A DNA stretch of 27,458 nt from a virus, in IMG/VR virus record IMGVR_UViG_3300042197_004934, positions 1 through 27,458 of that record. One strand, written 5' to 3'. A program made the translations under genes and the position numbers. Below, one piece after another: positions 15,092-22,643 of this stretch; the first letter of the stretch is position 1; every line of letters begins with the position of its first letter. The notes beneath the pieces were generated by a model. The model saw only the letters and a list, made by a program, of their open reading frames with translations, did not search any database and had not been told where the DNA came from.

Positions 15092-16849
15092 CTAACTTAG
15101 TTTTGAGATAGTCCCATCATTAAACATAGAGTTTGTTGCTTTTAATGTTTTATTTTTTTGTCGATTTTTTCTTGCCCGAATTTCCTCTTCTGAGATAGTG
15201 ACCAAAGCTATTTTGTTTTGGACATTCCCATATTTTTTAATAAGTTGATCGAAATCTTTAGAGTATTTTTCATTTGGACCATCAATAAAAATAGGGGCCA
15301 ATATTACGTGATGGTTTTTGCTAATTAAACAACTGGCTATATTTGCTTTACGATTAGCACTAATAGTTCTCAAAAACTTTTGTGTTGTATCATTCGTTAC
15401 TAGCCTATATTGTTCTTTGTGTTTTATAACTTTAGGGTGTTTGGACAACCACTTATTGATAGCAGGGTACTTTTGCTTGATTTTTTTGCTATGCTTAATT
15501 TGATTTAAAACCGACTGTGGAGTGTCAAGGAATTCAACTGTTCTAGCGTCTATCATTTCAGGAGTGGCTCTGAAATTTTCACAACCGGTGCCTGATTGAA
15601 TTCTGGAAGAAATTTTTCTTTTTTTTCTTCTTAATTCTTCTAGAGAAATCTCTCCTGCTCTATATTTTATGCAATCAACGCTTGTATAAATGTGAACGCC
15701 TGTGTGAGGTTCTGGCGTGTTCCAATAAAGCTCATTAGTTTTATATGGATAATGAGACACCCTTAACGCAGATTGAATTATGGTATTATAAGGCGTCTGA
15801 GAACTTCTAAAATCATGCCAAAAATAAATCAATGGTATAAAACCCAACTCAGTTGATCGAGTACAAGTCTGATTGATTAAAAATATTTTTTTAGGGCCAC
15901 CATAATAATCAGACCAGTTTTTTGAAGAACTATTTTGCCACCCCCAGTTCATGCTATCATTTTGATCTACCGCCACAAACTTTATGTTAAATTTTAAAAA
16001 CAGCCAGTCTTGAATTTTTTTATTATTCTTGATGTAATTAAAATCCGGACCGATTTTTAAATTCTTGTTTGCTACTCTAAGTATAGAAAAAGGCTTGTCT
16101 GATTCGGTAAATTCCTTAAGTAGTGAAATTGCCTGTTCGGATGGAACCACATCTCCGTCCTCATCATAAACAAAGAAATGATCCGCCTCATGAACTAAAT
16201 TATTTTTCAAATGCCACTCTGCGCCTCTATAAAAAGAGGGTGTGGGGAATTTGAAAAAATCACAACTTTTGCCGTAATTTGAATGTAAAATTTCTTCATT
16301 CGATCCGGAAAAATATCTTAAGAATATTTTCTTTTTACAATTGTTTTTTTCTAAACCATCTATTGTTTCACATAATTTTTTAAACAACTTATTCATTGTT
16401 TGTCTACAGTTTGTGCCGTAATCGCTTTCATCTAAAAATATAAATATCATGTTGTTTTCTGATTGATATAATTTTTTAATATGACTTAAAAATTCTTTTT
16501 CTTGTTTTGCGAGAAAACACTCTATGCCATATTCTTTCATTTCTTTATGCTGCTCTTTGTTGTCTTTTCGATCTAAGCTGGTGATCATTATAAAATTAAG
16601 ATCTACATTTGAAGATGTTCTCTGCCTGAGGCATTCAATTATTTTGAGTTCTCTTTTTCCAACCTTTGGCTCGGCGTCGATAATAACCCTTGTGCAATTT
16701 TCGTATTTTTTTACAAAATCAACATGTTCCGGCCTGTTTTCGTCAAAAAACTTGTAGCTTTTTGTGTTTTTGTCTTGGCTGTTTTTTGATTTTAAAAGTT
16801 CTAAACCGGGAATGAGATATCTTAAATCTTTATGGTTGTCTTTTTGCAT
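15092..16849 (-). CDS. Diverged SF2 helicase-like ATPase
   Basis: A 585-residue protein with a degenerate helicase layout. Walker A-like AEPKVGKRE is at 59-67 (usual Ser/Thr after Lys is Arg), Walker B IFIFLDESD at 135-143, a motif III-like RYFSGS at 178-183. The second half has KKIFLINQTCTRSTELG and IIQSALRVSHYPY, which resemble motifs V and VI of the Q-x-x-GR type. The pattern recalls Z1/DEAD-like ATPases of phage and restriction systems. The C-terminal 120 residues are basic and unrecognised. AAAGGTG lies before the ATG. It follows a minus-strand membrane protein gene by 97 bases. DNA unwinding, repair, or a role with the neighbouring mobile genes are all possible; I cannot choose. Confidence 0.7.
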   Translation of the reverse strand: MQKDNHKDLRYLIPGLELLKSKNSQDKNTKSYKFFDENRPEHVDFVKKYENCTRVIIDAEPKVGKRELKIIECLRQRTSSNVDLNFIMITSLDRKDNKEQHKEMKEYGIECFLAKQEKEFLSHIKKLYQSENNMIFIFLDESDYGTNCRQTMNKLFKKLCETIDGLEKNNCKKKIFLRYFSGSNEEILHSNYGKSCDFFKFPTPSFYRGAEWHLKNNLVHEADHFFVYDEDGDVVPSEQAISLLKEFTESDKPFSILRVANKNLKIGPDFNYIKNNKKIQDWLFLKFNIKFVAVDQNDSMNWGWQNSSSKNWSDYYGGPKKIFLINQTCTRSTELGFIPLIYFWHDFRSSQTPYNTIIQSALRVSHYPYKTNELYWNTPEPHTGVHIYTSVDCIKYRAGEISLEELRRKKRKISSRIQSGTGCENFRATPEMIDARTVEFLDTPQSVLNQIKHSKKIKQKYPAINKWLSKHPKVIKHKEQYRLVTNDTTQKFLRTISANRKANIASCLISKNHHVILAPIFIDGPNEKYSKDFDQLIKKYGNVQNKIALVTISEEEIRARKNRQKNKTLKATNSMFNDGTISKLS

Positions 16850-16946
16850 TTTTGCACCTTTGTGACCAAAACTCGAACTCGTTTAGTGCATTGTACGAAA
16901 CCTAGAAAAAAATTCAAGACAGGTGGATTTTTAAGTTCAAACTTAC

Positions 16947-17357
16947 CTATTCTTCCAACTCAACCCTTTTAACGTCCTTGTTTTTTCTTAGCCAATCGAG
17001 AAACGAATTTACGTTTCGTCTCAGGGACAATTTCACTTCGTAGGTGTCAGTCTCTGTTTGGGTAACGCTCATCACCTTGCCGCCACCGACTGACACGATA
17101 CCTACGATAAAGTCTGGATTGGCGTCATTAGCGGCTATTACAACAGTAACTTCTTTTGGCGATATTAGATTGTAGGCGGCAATTCCGCCTAAACCCAATA
17201 CAACGCAGGCGGCTGTGGCGAGACTGAGATTTCTGAGCCAATTGGTTTTTGGGGCCACGATTTGCCCCATGCCGATGACTGGCGAACCGTTTGGGTCGCC
17301 GTTATGGTGGTTTTTAAGGTATTCTGGCAGATCTTGTAAGGGCAGTGGGTCGTTCAT
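16947..17357 (-). CDS. Single-pass membrane protein, unknown function
   Basis: A 136-residue protein with one clear transmembrane segment (about 42-64, NLSLATAACVVLGLGGIAAY). The Pro/Asn/Gly-rich N-terminal 40 residues precede it and a predicted beta-rich domain follows (VTVVIAANDANPDFIVGIV...YEVKLSLRR). There is no signal-peptidase motif. GAGGAATCAC before the ATG is a good RBS, and TATAAATA on this strand at 17382-17389 gives a late promoter with a leader of about 20 bases. The gene is noticeably richer in G and C than its neighbours, which may mean separate acquisition or host membrane adaptation. No family recognised. Confidence 0.75.
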   Translation of the reverse strand: MNDPLPLQDLPEYLKNHHNGDPNGSPVIGMGQIVAPKTNWLRNLSLATAACVVLGLGGIAAYNLISPKEVTVVIAANDANPDFIVGIVSVGGGKVMSVTQTETDTYEVKLSLRRNVNSFLDWLRKNKDVKRVELEE

Positions 17358-17381
17358 GTGATTCCTCGTGGGGGCTTATGG

Positions 17382-17389
17382 TATTTATA
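17382..17389 (-). promoter_or_regulatory. T4-type late promoter octamer, minus strand
   Basis: The minus strand reads TATAAATACC 25 bases before the ATG at 17357, with the RBS between. It is one half of a divergent pair with 17407-17414, the two octamers being 17 bases apart. Confidence 0.6.
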
Positions 17390-17406
17390 AAAACCGAGTG
17401 CGAATC

Positions 17407-17414
17407 TATAAATA
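17407..17414 (+). promoter_or_regulatory. T4-type late promoter octamer abutting a start codon
   Basis: TATAAATAT ends five bases before the A of the ATG at 17419. There is no Shine-Dalgarno, so the transcript would be leaderless or nearly so. The spacing is the same as at 13548-13560. Confidence 0.5.
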
Positions 17415-17418
17415 TGTT

Positions 17419-18492
17419 ATGAAAACATTTAGGGAATGGATACAGAATAAGAAACAAAAGCTACATGAAGTGGTCCAGACGGTGGGTGCCGGAACTATTA
17501 ATTATTTTGCCAAAAACATATTGGCAGATCTTCAAAAACCTGATATTCGGGTTGGCAGGATAAAGGGTTGGATTTATGAGATGTTGACACGTACTCCCGA
17601 GGTATCTGACGATGTAATTCCTAAGGGGTACGATGAAAAATACATGGTGAATTTGCCCAAGATACCTGTGCCTAGTCACACAAAGGTTATAGAAAGTGGT
17701 GGATTCGTTCATTTTACAACGAACACAAATCGACCTAATCGACAACGAATTGGGGATCAAAACGAAGCTAAGGTCACCCTCAAACAATACTTTAGTTTAA
17801 ATACTGCTGTTGAAAATTTAAAAGAAACTTTAAATTATTTGTTTCGAACTGTGCCTGTTTTAGCAGTTGAGTTGCATAAGATTGCTGTCAAGAACAACGA
17901 TCAGATAAATTTCAAAATTCCTGATCAGCTTTATATGTTCATGGAACATCCTGACACGATAGTGGTTCATTATTACAATCCGACATCTGGTCCAGAAATA
18001 CGGCAAGTAGTTGACCGTTTGTTTCCCGATCAAGCTGATCGTGGTTTGCGAGTTAAGTCTGGGTTTGATGTGAATCATCCTAGCCTGCAAAATTCTGGAA
18101 CTGATACCGGCGGCAGTCATACTGAGTTGATCGCTTGGGCGGTGGCTGGCACAATTATAGGAGCCAAGGATAAAGTTTTAAGTAAATATGATGCGAATTC
18201 TTTTGGCCAAAAGCTTTTAGAAGTAGTAAAAATGTTTGGTGAAATGGACCAAAGAACTCTTTATGCTGCATATCTTAAAGCACAAAAATTAGAAACCCCC
18301 ACGAATCAGCCTCAGCGACGCAACAGTCTTCAGGCTATGAACGATCTTATAGCGGCTTTTAAAATTGGAAAAGTAAATAAAACGCAGGCAAATCAAGAGG
18401 TTGATCGGCTTGTAGACGAAAACCCAGAGATGGATAGAAGTGCGTTTGTAAGCTATATAAATGGTGTATTGGGAAGCCACGTAGTTGCATAA
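17419..18492 (+). CDS. Candidate capsid-targeted protein, possibly HopA1-like
   Basis: A 357-residue protein when begun at ATG 17419. I reject the GTG at 17368 because the ATG places the shared motif at the N-terminus: MKTFREWIQNKKQKLHE, with F4, W7, I8 and LHE at 15-17. The body shows QYFSLNTAVENLKETLNYLF, then PDTIVVHYYNPTSGPEIRQVV, GLRVKSGFDVN, GGSHTELIAWAVAGTI and NSFGQKLLEVV. This series resembles the HopA1 effector-like family, which is related to phospho-Ser/Thr lyases; the match is by eye and low confidence. A late promoter octamer abuts the start. The next gene begins 8 bases after the stop and has the same N-terminal motif. An injected effector is an attractive inference, not shown. 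Confidence 0.75.
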   Translation: MKTFREWIQNKKQKLHEVVQTVGAGTINYFAKNILADLQKPDIRVGRIKGWIYEMLTRTPEVSDDVIPKGYDEKYMVNLPKIPVPSHTKVIESGGFVHFTTNTNRPNRQRIGDQNEAKVTLKQYFSLNTAVENLKETLNYLFRTVPVLAVELHKIAVKNNDQINFKIPDQLYMFMEHPDTIVVHYYNPTSGPEIRQVVDRLFPDQADRGLRVKSGFDVNHPSLQNSGTDTGGSHTELIAWAVAGTIIGAKDKVLSKYDANSFGQKLLEVVKMFGEMDQRTLYAAYLKAQKLETPTNQPQRRNSLQAMNDLIAAFKIGKVNKTQANQEVDRLVDENPEMDRSAFVSYINGVLGSHVVA

Positions 18493-18500
18493 GGAACAAT

Positions 18501-18902
18501 ATGAAAACATTTGAAGAATGGTTAAAATTACAAGAAGGCGGTCGGTTGAGTGGGCTTTCGTATGGAGGCAGATCGTTGGCCGACAAGTATGGAAGTTATC
18601 TCAGACCGCTTACCGATGATTTTCATCCCAAAACGGGAATGTTGCGTGAATTGAGCCAAGCTGTTCAGCAACAAGTAATTAAAACTCTTGAAAGAACAGG
18701 ATTGAGTTTATCTCGTCATGGTAATCGTTTTGTTGTTAAGGATTCGGAAGGAAATGTGGAGTTTGAATCAAGCGATATACAAGATCTTGTAAAAACCCTA
18801 CAAGACGCTTATGGATCTGGTGACGACAATGATTTGTACCATCCAAATGCCAGCATACGTGCCAGTGCGGTTCGCAGGATGGAGTTACGAGACAAAAAAT
18901 GA
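18501..18902 (+). CDS. Candidate capsid-targeted internal protein, 133 aa
   Basis: The N-terminus MKTFEEWLKLQEGG is almost that of the preceding gene: F4, W7, L8, then LQE at 10-12, a predicted gp21-type site that would leave Gly13 as new N-terminus. The remaining 120 residues are basic to neutral (RLSGLSYGGRSLADKYGSYL, then a strand-like region SRHGNRFVVKDSEGNVEFE and a C-terminal helix). I recognise no domain. AAGGAA at 18491-18496 precedes the ATG. The stop overlaps the next start as ATGA, so the three genes from 17419 to 20326 form one transcription and translation unit. Confidence 0.82.
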   Translation: MKTFEEWLKLQEGGRLSGLSYGGRSLADKYGSYLRPLTDDFHPKTGMLRELSQAVQQQVIKTLERTGLSLSRHGNRFVVKDSEGNVEFESSDIQDLVKTLQDAYGSGDDNDLYHPNASIRASAVRRMELRDKK

Positions 18903-20326
18903 AAAACTTTGTTGATTGGCTTAAACAAAAATTAAATGAAAATGAAGATCCCAAAACTATTCGTGATTTGGGAATTGATGGTGTTCCAAGTGGCGTGCAA
19001 AAACAAATTGATGTTTTTGCAAGTGATGACTGGCTGCGTGCTGTAGACGCTGGACGAGAGTACCAAATGATAAAATTTGCCGATGTTAAATTTGACTCGG
19101 TTGAAAAATACTATGCAAACTTAGATCAATCAATAAACACTATTCGTGATATAAAAACTCTAAAGATTGGTCAAAAAATTGCCGATTACGCAATCAGGAA
19201 AACTCCGTATTGGGTTGTTACCGGCACGGATGAAATTAAAAACATTGTTTACCTTGATCCGATCAAACCGAATCCATACGTTCCAGACGCTTCCGGGAAA
19301 ATAGTGGGTGCCGGGGGGCATGAATTTACAGCACATGATTTTGATGTGATGAGTGGAGAATACGAATCAAGAAAAATTGATAATTTGCTTGATATAATCA
19401 ATTCAAAGAACTATCACGATCCACGAGACGTTGCTTATATCCTGTTGGGAACAGTGCCTGTTCAATCTGGGCCAAACGGATCTCAGGGGGGCTGGTATAA
19501 TGTGCTTGATAAACACAATCGTGGTAGTTTAAAGTCAATGACACCTGAACAGATCATACAAAAAGATGCAGAAACATTAAAAAAACTTGGGTTTTCTGTG
19601 CCTGTTAAGTCCTTGAGTGGAAAAATCAAGCCGGATATTTGGAACGCATATGTTGAGGGAGGATATGTTCCTCATGGTCAGGAACAAGAATCTCAATTAG
19701 AAGAAGAAGACTTTCAAGATCCTCAAACTATGGCAAAAATTATTTTAACACATAATCAACCTCAAATTCGTGAAAGAAATGCTGATCTGTTAATAAAAAT
19801 GTATTCGGACAATCCGGATGGTTTTGAACCTTTGATCCGGGATGTATCAATAAAACTTGCTGCACAACCACAATTCGGTAAAGATTTTGATCGCAATTAC
19901 AACGTTAAAGGAAAATTTATTTGGTTGGCTTGGCATAAAAAATGGCGAGATGTTTTGGATGCTTTTCAAGACAGTCCAGAATCCGATAACAGACGCTATG
20001 TTTCACATGGATACAAAGAACTAGGGAATGTCAATAGCATCATTGAAATGATTAAAAAAGAAACCAGTTCTGAGGCTGTGTCGTCTATGTTAAATGATTT
20101 GTGGAACATGAAGTTTGAAGGAAAGGTTCCCTACTTTACTTCGGCTGAGCAAAAAGATTCTATTTATAAAAAACTTTTTGAAGAAGATGCTGAATCTAAA
20201 GATGTGGTGGTATTCTTTTGTTCAAACAAAGACAAAATTAAAAAAGTTATAGACAATCATGAATATCACAAAAAAGATGGTGCTATCATTTTTGATAGGT
20301 TTAGCAAGTTGTGTGAGTTAATTTAA
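18899..20326 (+). CDS. Candidate capsid-targeted internal protein, 475 aa
   Basis: Begins MKNFVDWLKQKLNENE, with F4, W7, L8 and LNE at 12-14. No known enzyme motif is visible. Residues 30-240 are mixed alpha/beta and contain NPYVPDASG, similar to the NPYVP pair in the 606-residue head protein. Residues about 265-285 are an acidic linker (EQESQLEEEDFQD). The C-terminal half is helical (ADLLIKMYSDNPDGFEPLI, KFIWLAWHKKWRDVLDAF) and may form an alpha solenoid. Translation is coupled to the previous gene through ATGA. If the targeting idea is right it is a large packaged protein, comparable in scale to T4 Alt, though no ADP-ribosyltransferase motif is seen. Confidence 0.82.
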   Translation: MKNFVDWLKQKLNENEDPKTIRDLGIDGVPSGVQKQIDVFASDDWLRAVDAGREYQMIKFADVKFDSVEKYYANLDQSINTIRDIKTLKIGQKIADYAIRKTPYWVVTGTDEIKNIVYLDPIKPNPYVPDASGKIVGAGGHEFTAHDFDVMSGEYESRKIDNLLDIINSKNYHDPRDVAYILLGTVPVQSGPNGSQGGWYNVLDKHNRGSLKSMTPEQIIQKDAETLKKLGFSVPVKSLSGKIKPDIWNAYVEGGYVPHGQEQESQLEEEDFQDPQTMAKIILTHNQPQIRERNADLLIKMYSDNPDGFEPLIRDVSIKLAAQPQFGKDFDRNYNVKGKFIWLAWHKKWRDVLDAFQDSPESDNRRYVSHGYKELGNVNSIIEMIKKETSSEAVSSMLNDLWNMKFEGKVPYFTSAEQKDSIYKKLFEEDAESKDVVVFFCSNKDKIKKVIDNHEYHKKDGAIIFDRFSKLCELI

Positions 20327-20330
20327 TAAA

Positions 20331-20338
20331 CATAAATA
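20331..20338 (+). promoter_or_regulatory. Late promoter-like octamer before the glycosyltransferase gene
   Basis: CATAAATA, 41 bases before the ATG at 20380, with the RBS AAGGAGG (20369-20375) in the predicted leader. It is one base from the T4 late consensus and just behind the previous stop. Confidence 0.45.
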
Positions 20339-20379
20339 TAAATGATTAGGATGGTCGTCTCAAACGTCAAGGAGGGCGT

Positions 20380-21060
20380 ATGTTGCACGAATTATTGTAT
20401 GATGACCGTGCCGCTGGTTTTTGTGATCGCTTTGTTCATTTGTTTGTATTGTTGGACATTGCACGCCAAAATCAAAAATCACTTCATTGCTTTTGGCGTA
20501 AAAACTACGCTTGTAGAGGCCACTTTTTAGATGTTTTCGAACCAATTAATGATGTGATATTTCTAAATTATCCATTAAATATAACCAAGTTTAAAAAGAT
20601 TCCTTGGAGAAATATCTATAAAATAAATTTTTGGAAAGATTTGGTATTAAAAAAATCTATAGAAAAAGAAATACATGATTTTAAAAATTTTTTAAATTAT
20701 GATTACATTGCCGTACATGTAAGAAGAACCGACAAGATGGATCCCAAGTTGGGGATTAAAAATATAACGACTGATGAGCAATTTTTTAAATTTATTGACG
20801 ACAACAAAAAAAATAAAAAGATATTCTTAGCGACAGATAATTCTCATACACAAAAAATTTTTAAAAAAAGATACGGTGAGGATTTGTTATTTTATTCTAA
20901 TATAGTTGATGTTAAGGGCAACACAAGAAACACAAGTTTCACAAATAGCATTATTGATTTTTATCTTTGTATAAATAGTCAAAAATTTCTAGGAAGTCAT
21001 TATTCTTGGTGGCATTTTTTTATAAATAAAATTAGAGAAAACAAGTTTAAAAATTTATAG
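20380..21060 (+). CDS. Fucosyltransferase-like glycosyltransferase
   Basis: A 226-residue protein with the H-x-R-R-x-D motif typical of GDP-fucose-using GT-B enzymes (GT11/GT23 type): VHVRRTDK at 112-119. Other family-like parts are an N-terminal DDRAAGFCDRFVHLF, IFLATDNSHTQKIFKKRYG and a C-terminal NSIIDFYLCINSQKFLGSHYSWW. It is short for the family (about 300), so the N-terminal acceptor domain is reduced. The start at 20380 has a strong RBS, AAGGAGG; an earlier ATG at 20342 opens only an overlapping frame. It starts a block with a sulfotransferase, suggesting decoration of a glycan on virion or host surface. Sugar donor is inferred from the motif only. Confidence 0.82.
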   Translation: MLHELLYDDRAAGFCDRFVHLFVLLDIARQNQKSLHCFWRKNYACRGHFLDVFEPINDVIFLNYPLNITKFKKIPWRNIYKINFWKDLVLKKSIEKEIHDFKNFLNYDYIAVHVRRTDKMDPKLGIKNITTDEQFFKFIDDNKKNKKIFLATDNSHTQKIFKKRYGEDLLFYSNIVDVKGNTRNTSFTNSIIDFYLCINSQKFLGSHYSWWHFFINKIRENKFKNL

Positions 21061-21078
21061 CCAGCACTCCTTTAAAAT

Positions 21079-21630
21079 GTGAGTTGTCCAAAAGAAAAAT
21101 ACTTTAAAGATATTGATCACAAAAAAGTTCTGGAATACATGTTTGATCAATCCTGTGCTTCCTCTTTTGCCAAAGGATCAATTGTTGAATTAAATTTTAT
21201 AGATCAAATGGAAACGAAGGGCTACAAATTAAAAAAGATTAAAGATCATGATAAGTCTAAAAGATATGATTTTTTGGCAAACAAAAATAATGAAAAAATT
21301 ACCTTTGAAGTAAAAACAATAAAAGAAAGTTTGTCGGTCGATGTTGGGTACAAAGACCCTAGAAAAATCATCCTTCCGTCAGGAAAGGTGTGGTCCACAA
21401 GAAGTCGCCATATTAATGAGCGTTTTGACTTTTTAGCGGTGTGCCTAGTTAATTGTGACAAATTTACAATAAAAGACTTTATTTACATTCCATTTGAAGA
21501 AATCCCGAAAATCAAAAAAAGAAAATTTACAAAAGAAGATTGTGATTTTGTTGAATCAAAATATCTTGCTTTGAGTTTTAGTTTAAAAAAATGCGAATTT
21601 AAAAATGTAAATAAATTATGCTTTTTGTAA
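21079..21630 (+). CDS. PD-(D/E)XK nuclease-like protein
   Basis: A 183-residue protein whose middle has the restriction-endonuclease pattern: KGSIVELNFIDQMETKGY helix, then YDFLA with D64 and, 12 residues on, FEVK with E77 and K79. The later FDFLAVCLVN fits a core strand. These agree with a PD-(D/E)XK core, but I cannot name a family. The start is uncertain: GTG at 21079 has no clear RBS, and ATG at 21139 (20 residues later) keeps the whole core. The gene lies between glycosyltransferase and sulfotransferase genes and overlaps the latter by 13 bases. Its partners there do not explain a nuclease role. Confidence 0.65.
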   Translation: MSCPKEKYFKDIDHKKVLEYMFDQSCASSFAKGSIVELNFIDQMETKGYKLKKIKDHDKSKRYDFLANKNNEKITFEVKTIKESLSVDVGYKDPRKIILPSGKVWSTRSRHINERFDFLAVCLVNCDKFTIKDFIYIPFEEIPKIKKRKFTKEDCDFVESKYLALSFSLKKCEFKNVNKLCFL

Positions 21631-22355
21631 ATTCTGACTGTGCTAAAAAAGTTTTTATAATTGGAGTTGCTAGATCTGGGACTTCGCAACTTGCAAAAAT
21701 TTTTACAAACCACCCATTTTTAAAAGGTTTGTCTTTTGAAAAATTTAATCTAAATTCAAAAAATTTAGATTTGTCTATAGCCACAGAGAATCAGACAAAA
21801 CTATATTTTAATTATATGTTTGATCGTTATGATGTTTTTAAAGAAATAATGCTTAACGATAAACACAACAAAGCTGTGAGAAATTATTTTTTTTCTACAA
21901 ATATCAACAAAATTGTAATTTATAGAAAAAACAAACTGAGACAGTCTATTTCGCATATATTTTCAAAAAGATCGCAAATATGGCACCTGACTGAGGCTGA
22001 TCGAGGCATTTACGAAAATGAGATAGAGGGTATTAAAATTTCTTTAAATGAAGTTCGAAGCACATTAAATTATATTAAATTTCAATATGAACTTTTGTTT
22101 AAAGAATTGAAAGAAAAAAAATATTTTTTGGTTGTTTATGAAGATCTTTTTTTTGACAAGATTGAAAATCAAAAATTGCTTTTAAAAAATATGTTTGATT
22201 TTTGTAATTTAAAATTTGATAGTAACAATAAAAAAATTATAGATCTATTGTGCAATGGAAGAGTCAACTCCAACGATACTTATAAAAAAATAATTAATCA
22301 CGAAGAAATAGAAAAAACATTTGGCAATGAAGAAAATGGATTCTTATTTAAATAA
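21618..22355 (+). CDS. Stf0-like sulfotransferase
   Basis: A 245-residue protein with the PAPS-binding signatures of sulfotransferases. The 5'-phosphosulfate loop is IIGVARSGTSQLAKIF (14-29) and the 3'-phosphate region is VIYRKNKLRQSIS (100-112), whose R-x-x-x-L-R-Q-x-x-S form is like that of trehalose sulfotransferase Stf0. VVYEDLFFD (about 172-180) is a conserved core strand in the family. It would move sulfate from PAPS to a hydroxyl, probably on a sugar; together with the fucosyltransferase-like gene 0.6 kb upstream this suggests a sulfated glycan. Start overlaps the preceding gene by 13 bases. The next gene is convergent. Confidence 0.85.
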   Translation: MLFVNSDCAKKVFIIGVARSGTSQLAKIFTNHPFLKGLSFEKFNLNSKNLDLSIATENQTKLYFNYMFDRYDVFKEIMLNDKHNKAVRNYFFSTNINKIVIYRKNKLRQSISHIFSKRSQIWHLTEADRGIYENEIEGIKISLNEVRSTLNYIKFQYELLFKELKEKKYFLVVYEDLFFDKIENQKLLLKNMFDFCNLKFDSNNKKIIDLLCNGRVNSNDTYKKIINHEEIEKTFGNEENGFLFK

Positions 22356-22356
22356 A

Positions 22357-22569
22357 TTATTTTTCTTTTTTTTGTTGGGATTTTTTCCAATCTTCCCATT
22401 TTGCATTTGCTGCCGAAACTCTTGTTTCAAAAGTTTTTTTCTTTGATTTGTACTCTTCAAACATTTTTTTAAATTCTTCTTCGACAACTTTTTTTTCTTC
22501 GTGTATAGAAGTAATCTCTTTAGAAAAAGCAACAAATTCATCTGTTAGTAGTAACTCTGCTTCGCTCAT
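22357..22569 (-). CDS. Small coiled-coil protein
   Basis: A 70-residue, highly charged helical protein (FSKEITSIHEEKKVVEEEFKKMF) ending in a lysine-rich tail. AAAGGAA precedes the ATG at 22569, which supports real expression and this start rather than the overlapping frame at 22344. It ends one base from the convergent sulfotransferase stop. No family recognised. Confidence 0.72.
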   Translation of the reverse strand: MSEAELLLTDEFVAFSKEITSIHEEKKVVEEEFKKMFEEYKSKKKTFETRVSAANAKWEDWKKSQQKKEK

Positions 22570-22643
22570 ATTTTTTCCTTTAAAAAGAACAAATTATAAT
22601 AGTAATAATTGTAGATATTTTACACCAAAATATTGGGAACACT

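Noticed and set aside
16439-16446. TATAAATA on the plus strand
   Set aside because: It lies inside the minus-strand helicase-like gene with no plus-strand gene behind it; a chance match in AT-rich DNA.
16947-17012. C-terminal SFLDWLRKNKD of the membrane protein as another targeting tag
   Set aside because: It resembles the F-x-x-W-L pattern but is at the C-terminus; the tag is N-terminal in all other cases, so this is probably chance.
17368-17418. GTG start for the 357-residue protein
   Set aside because: It lacks an RBS, overlies both late promoter octamers, and would bury the MKTFREW motif shared with the next two genes.
17419-18492. Alt-like ADP-ribosyltransferase
   Set aside because: I found no R...S-T-S...(Q/E)-x-E series, so the analogy with T4 Alt rests on the N-terminal tag only.
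20342-20530. 62-residue plus-strand ORF with a hydrophobic segment
   Set aside because: It overlaps the glycosyltransferase start in another frame, has no RBS, and lies in the leader of the real gene with AAGGAGG at 20369.
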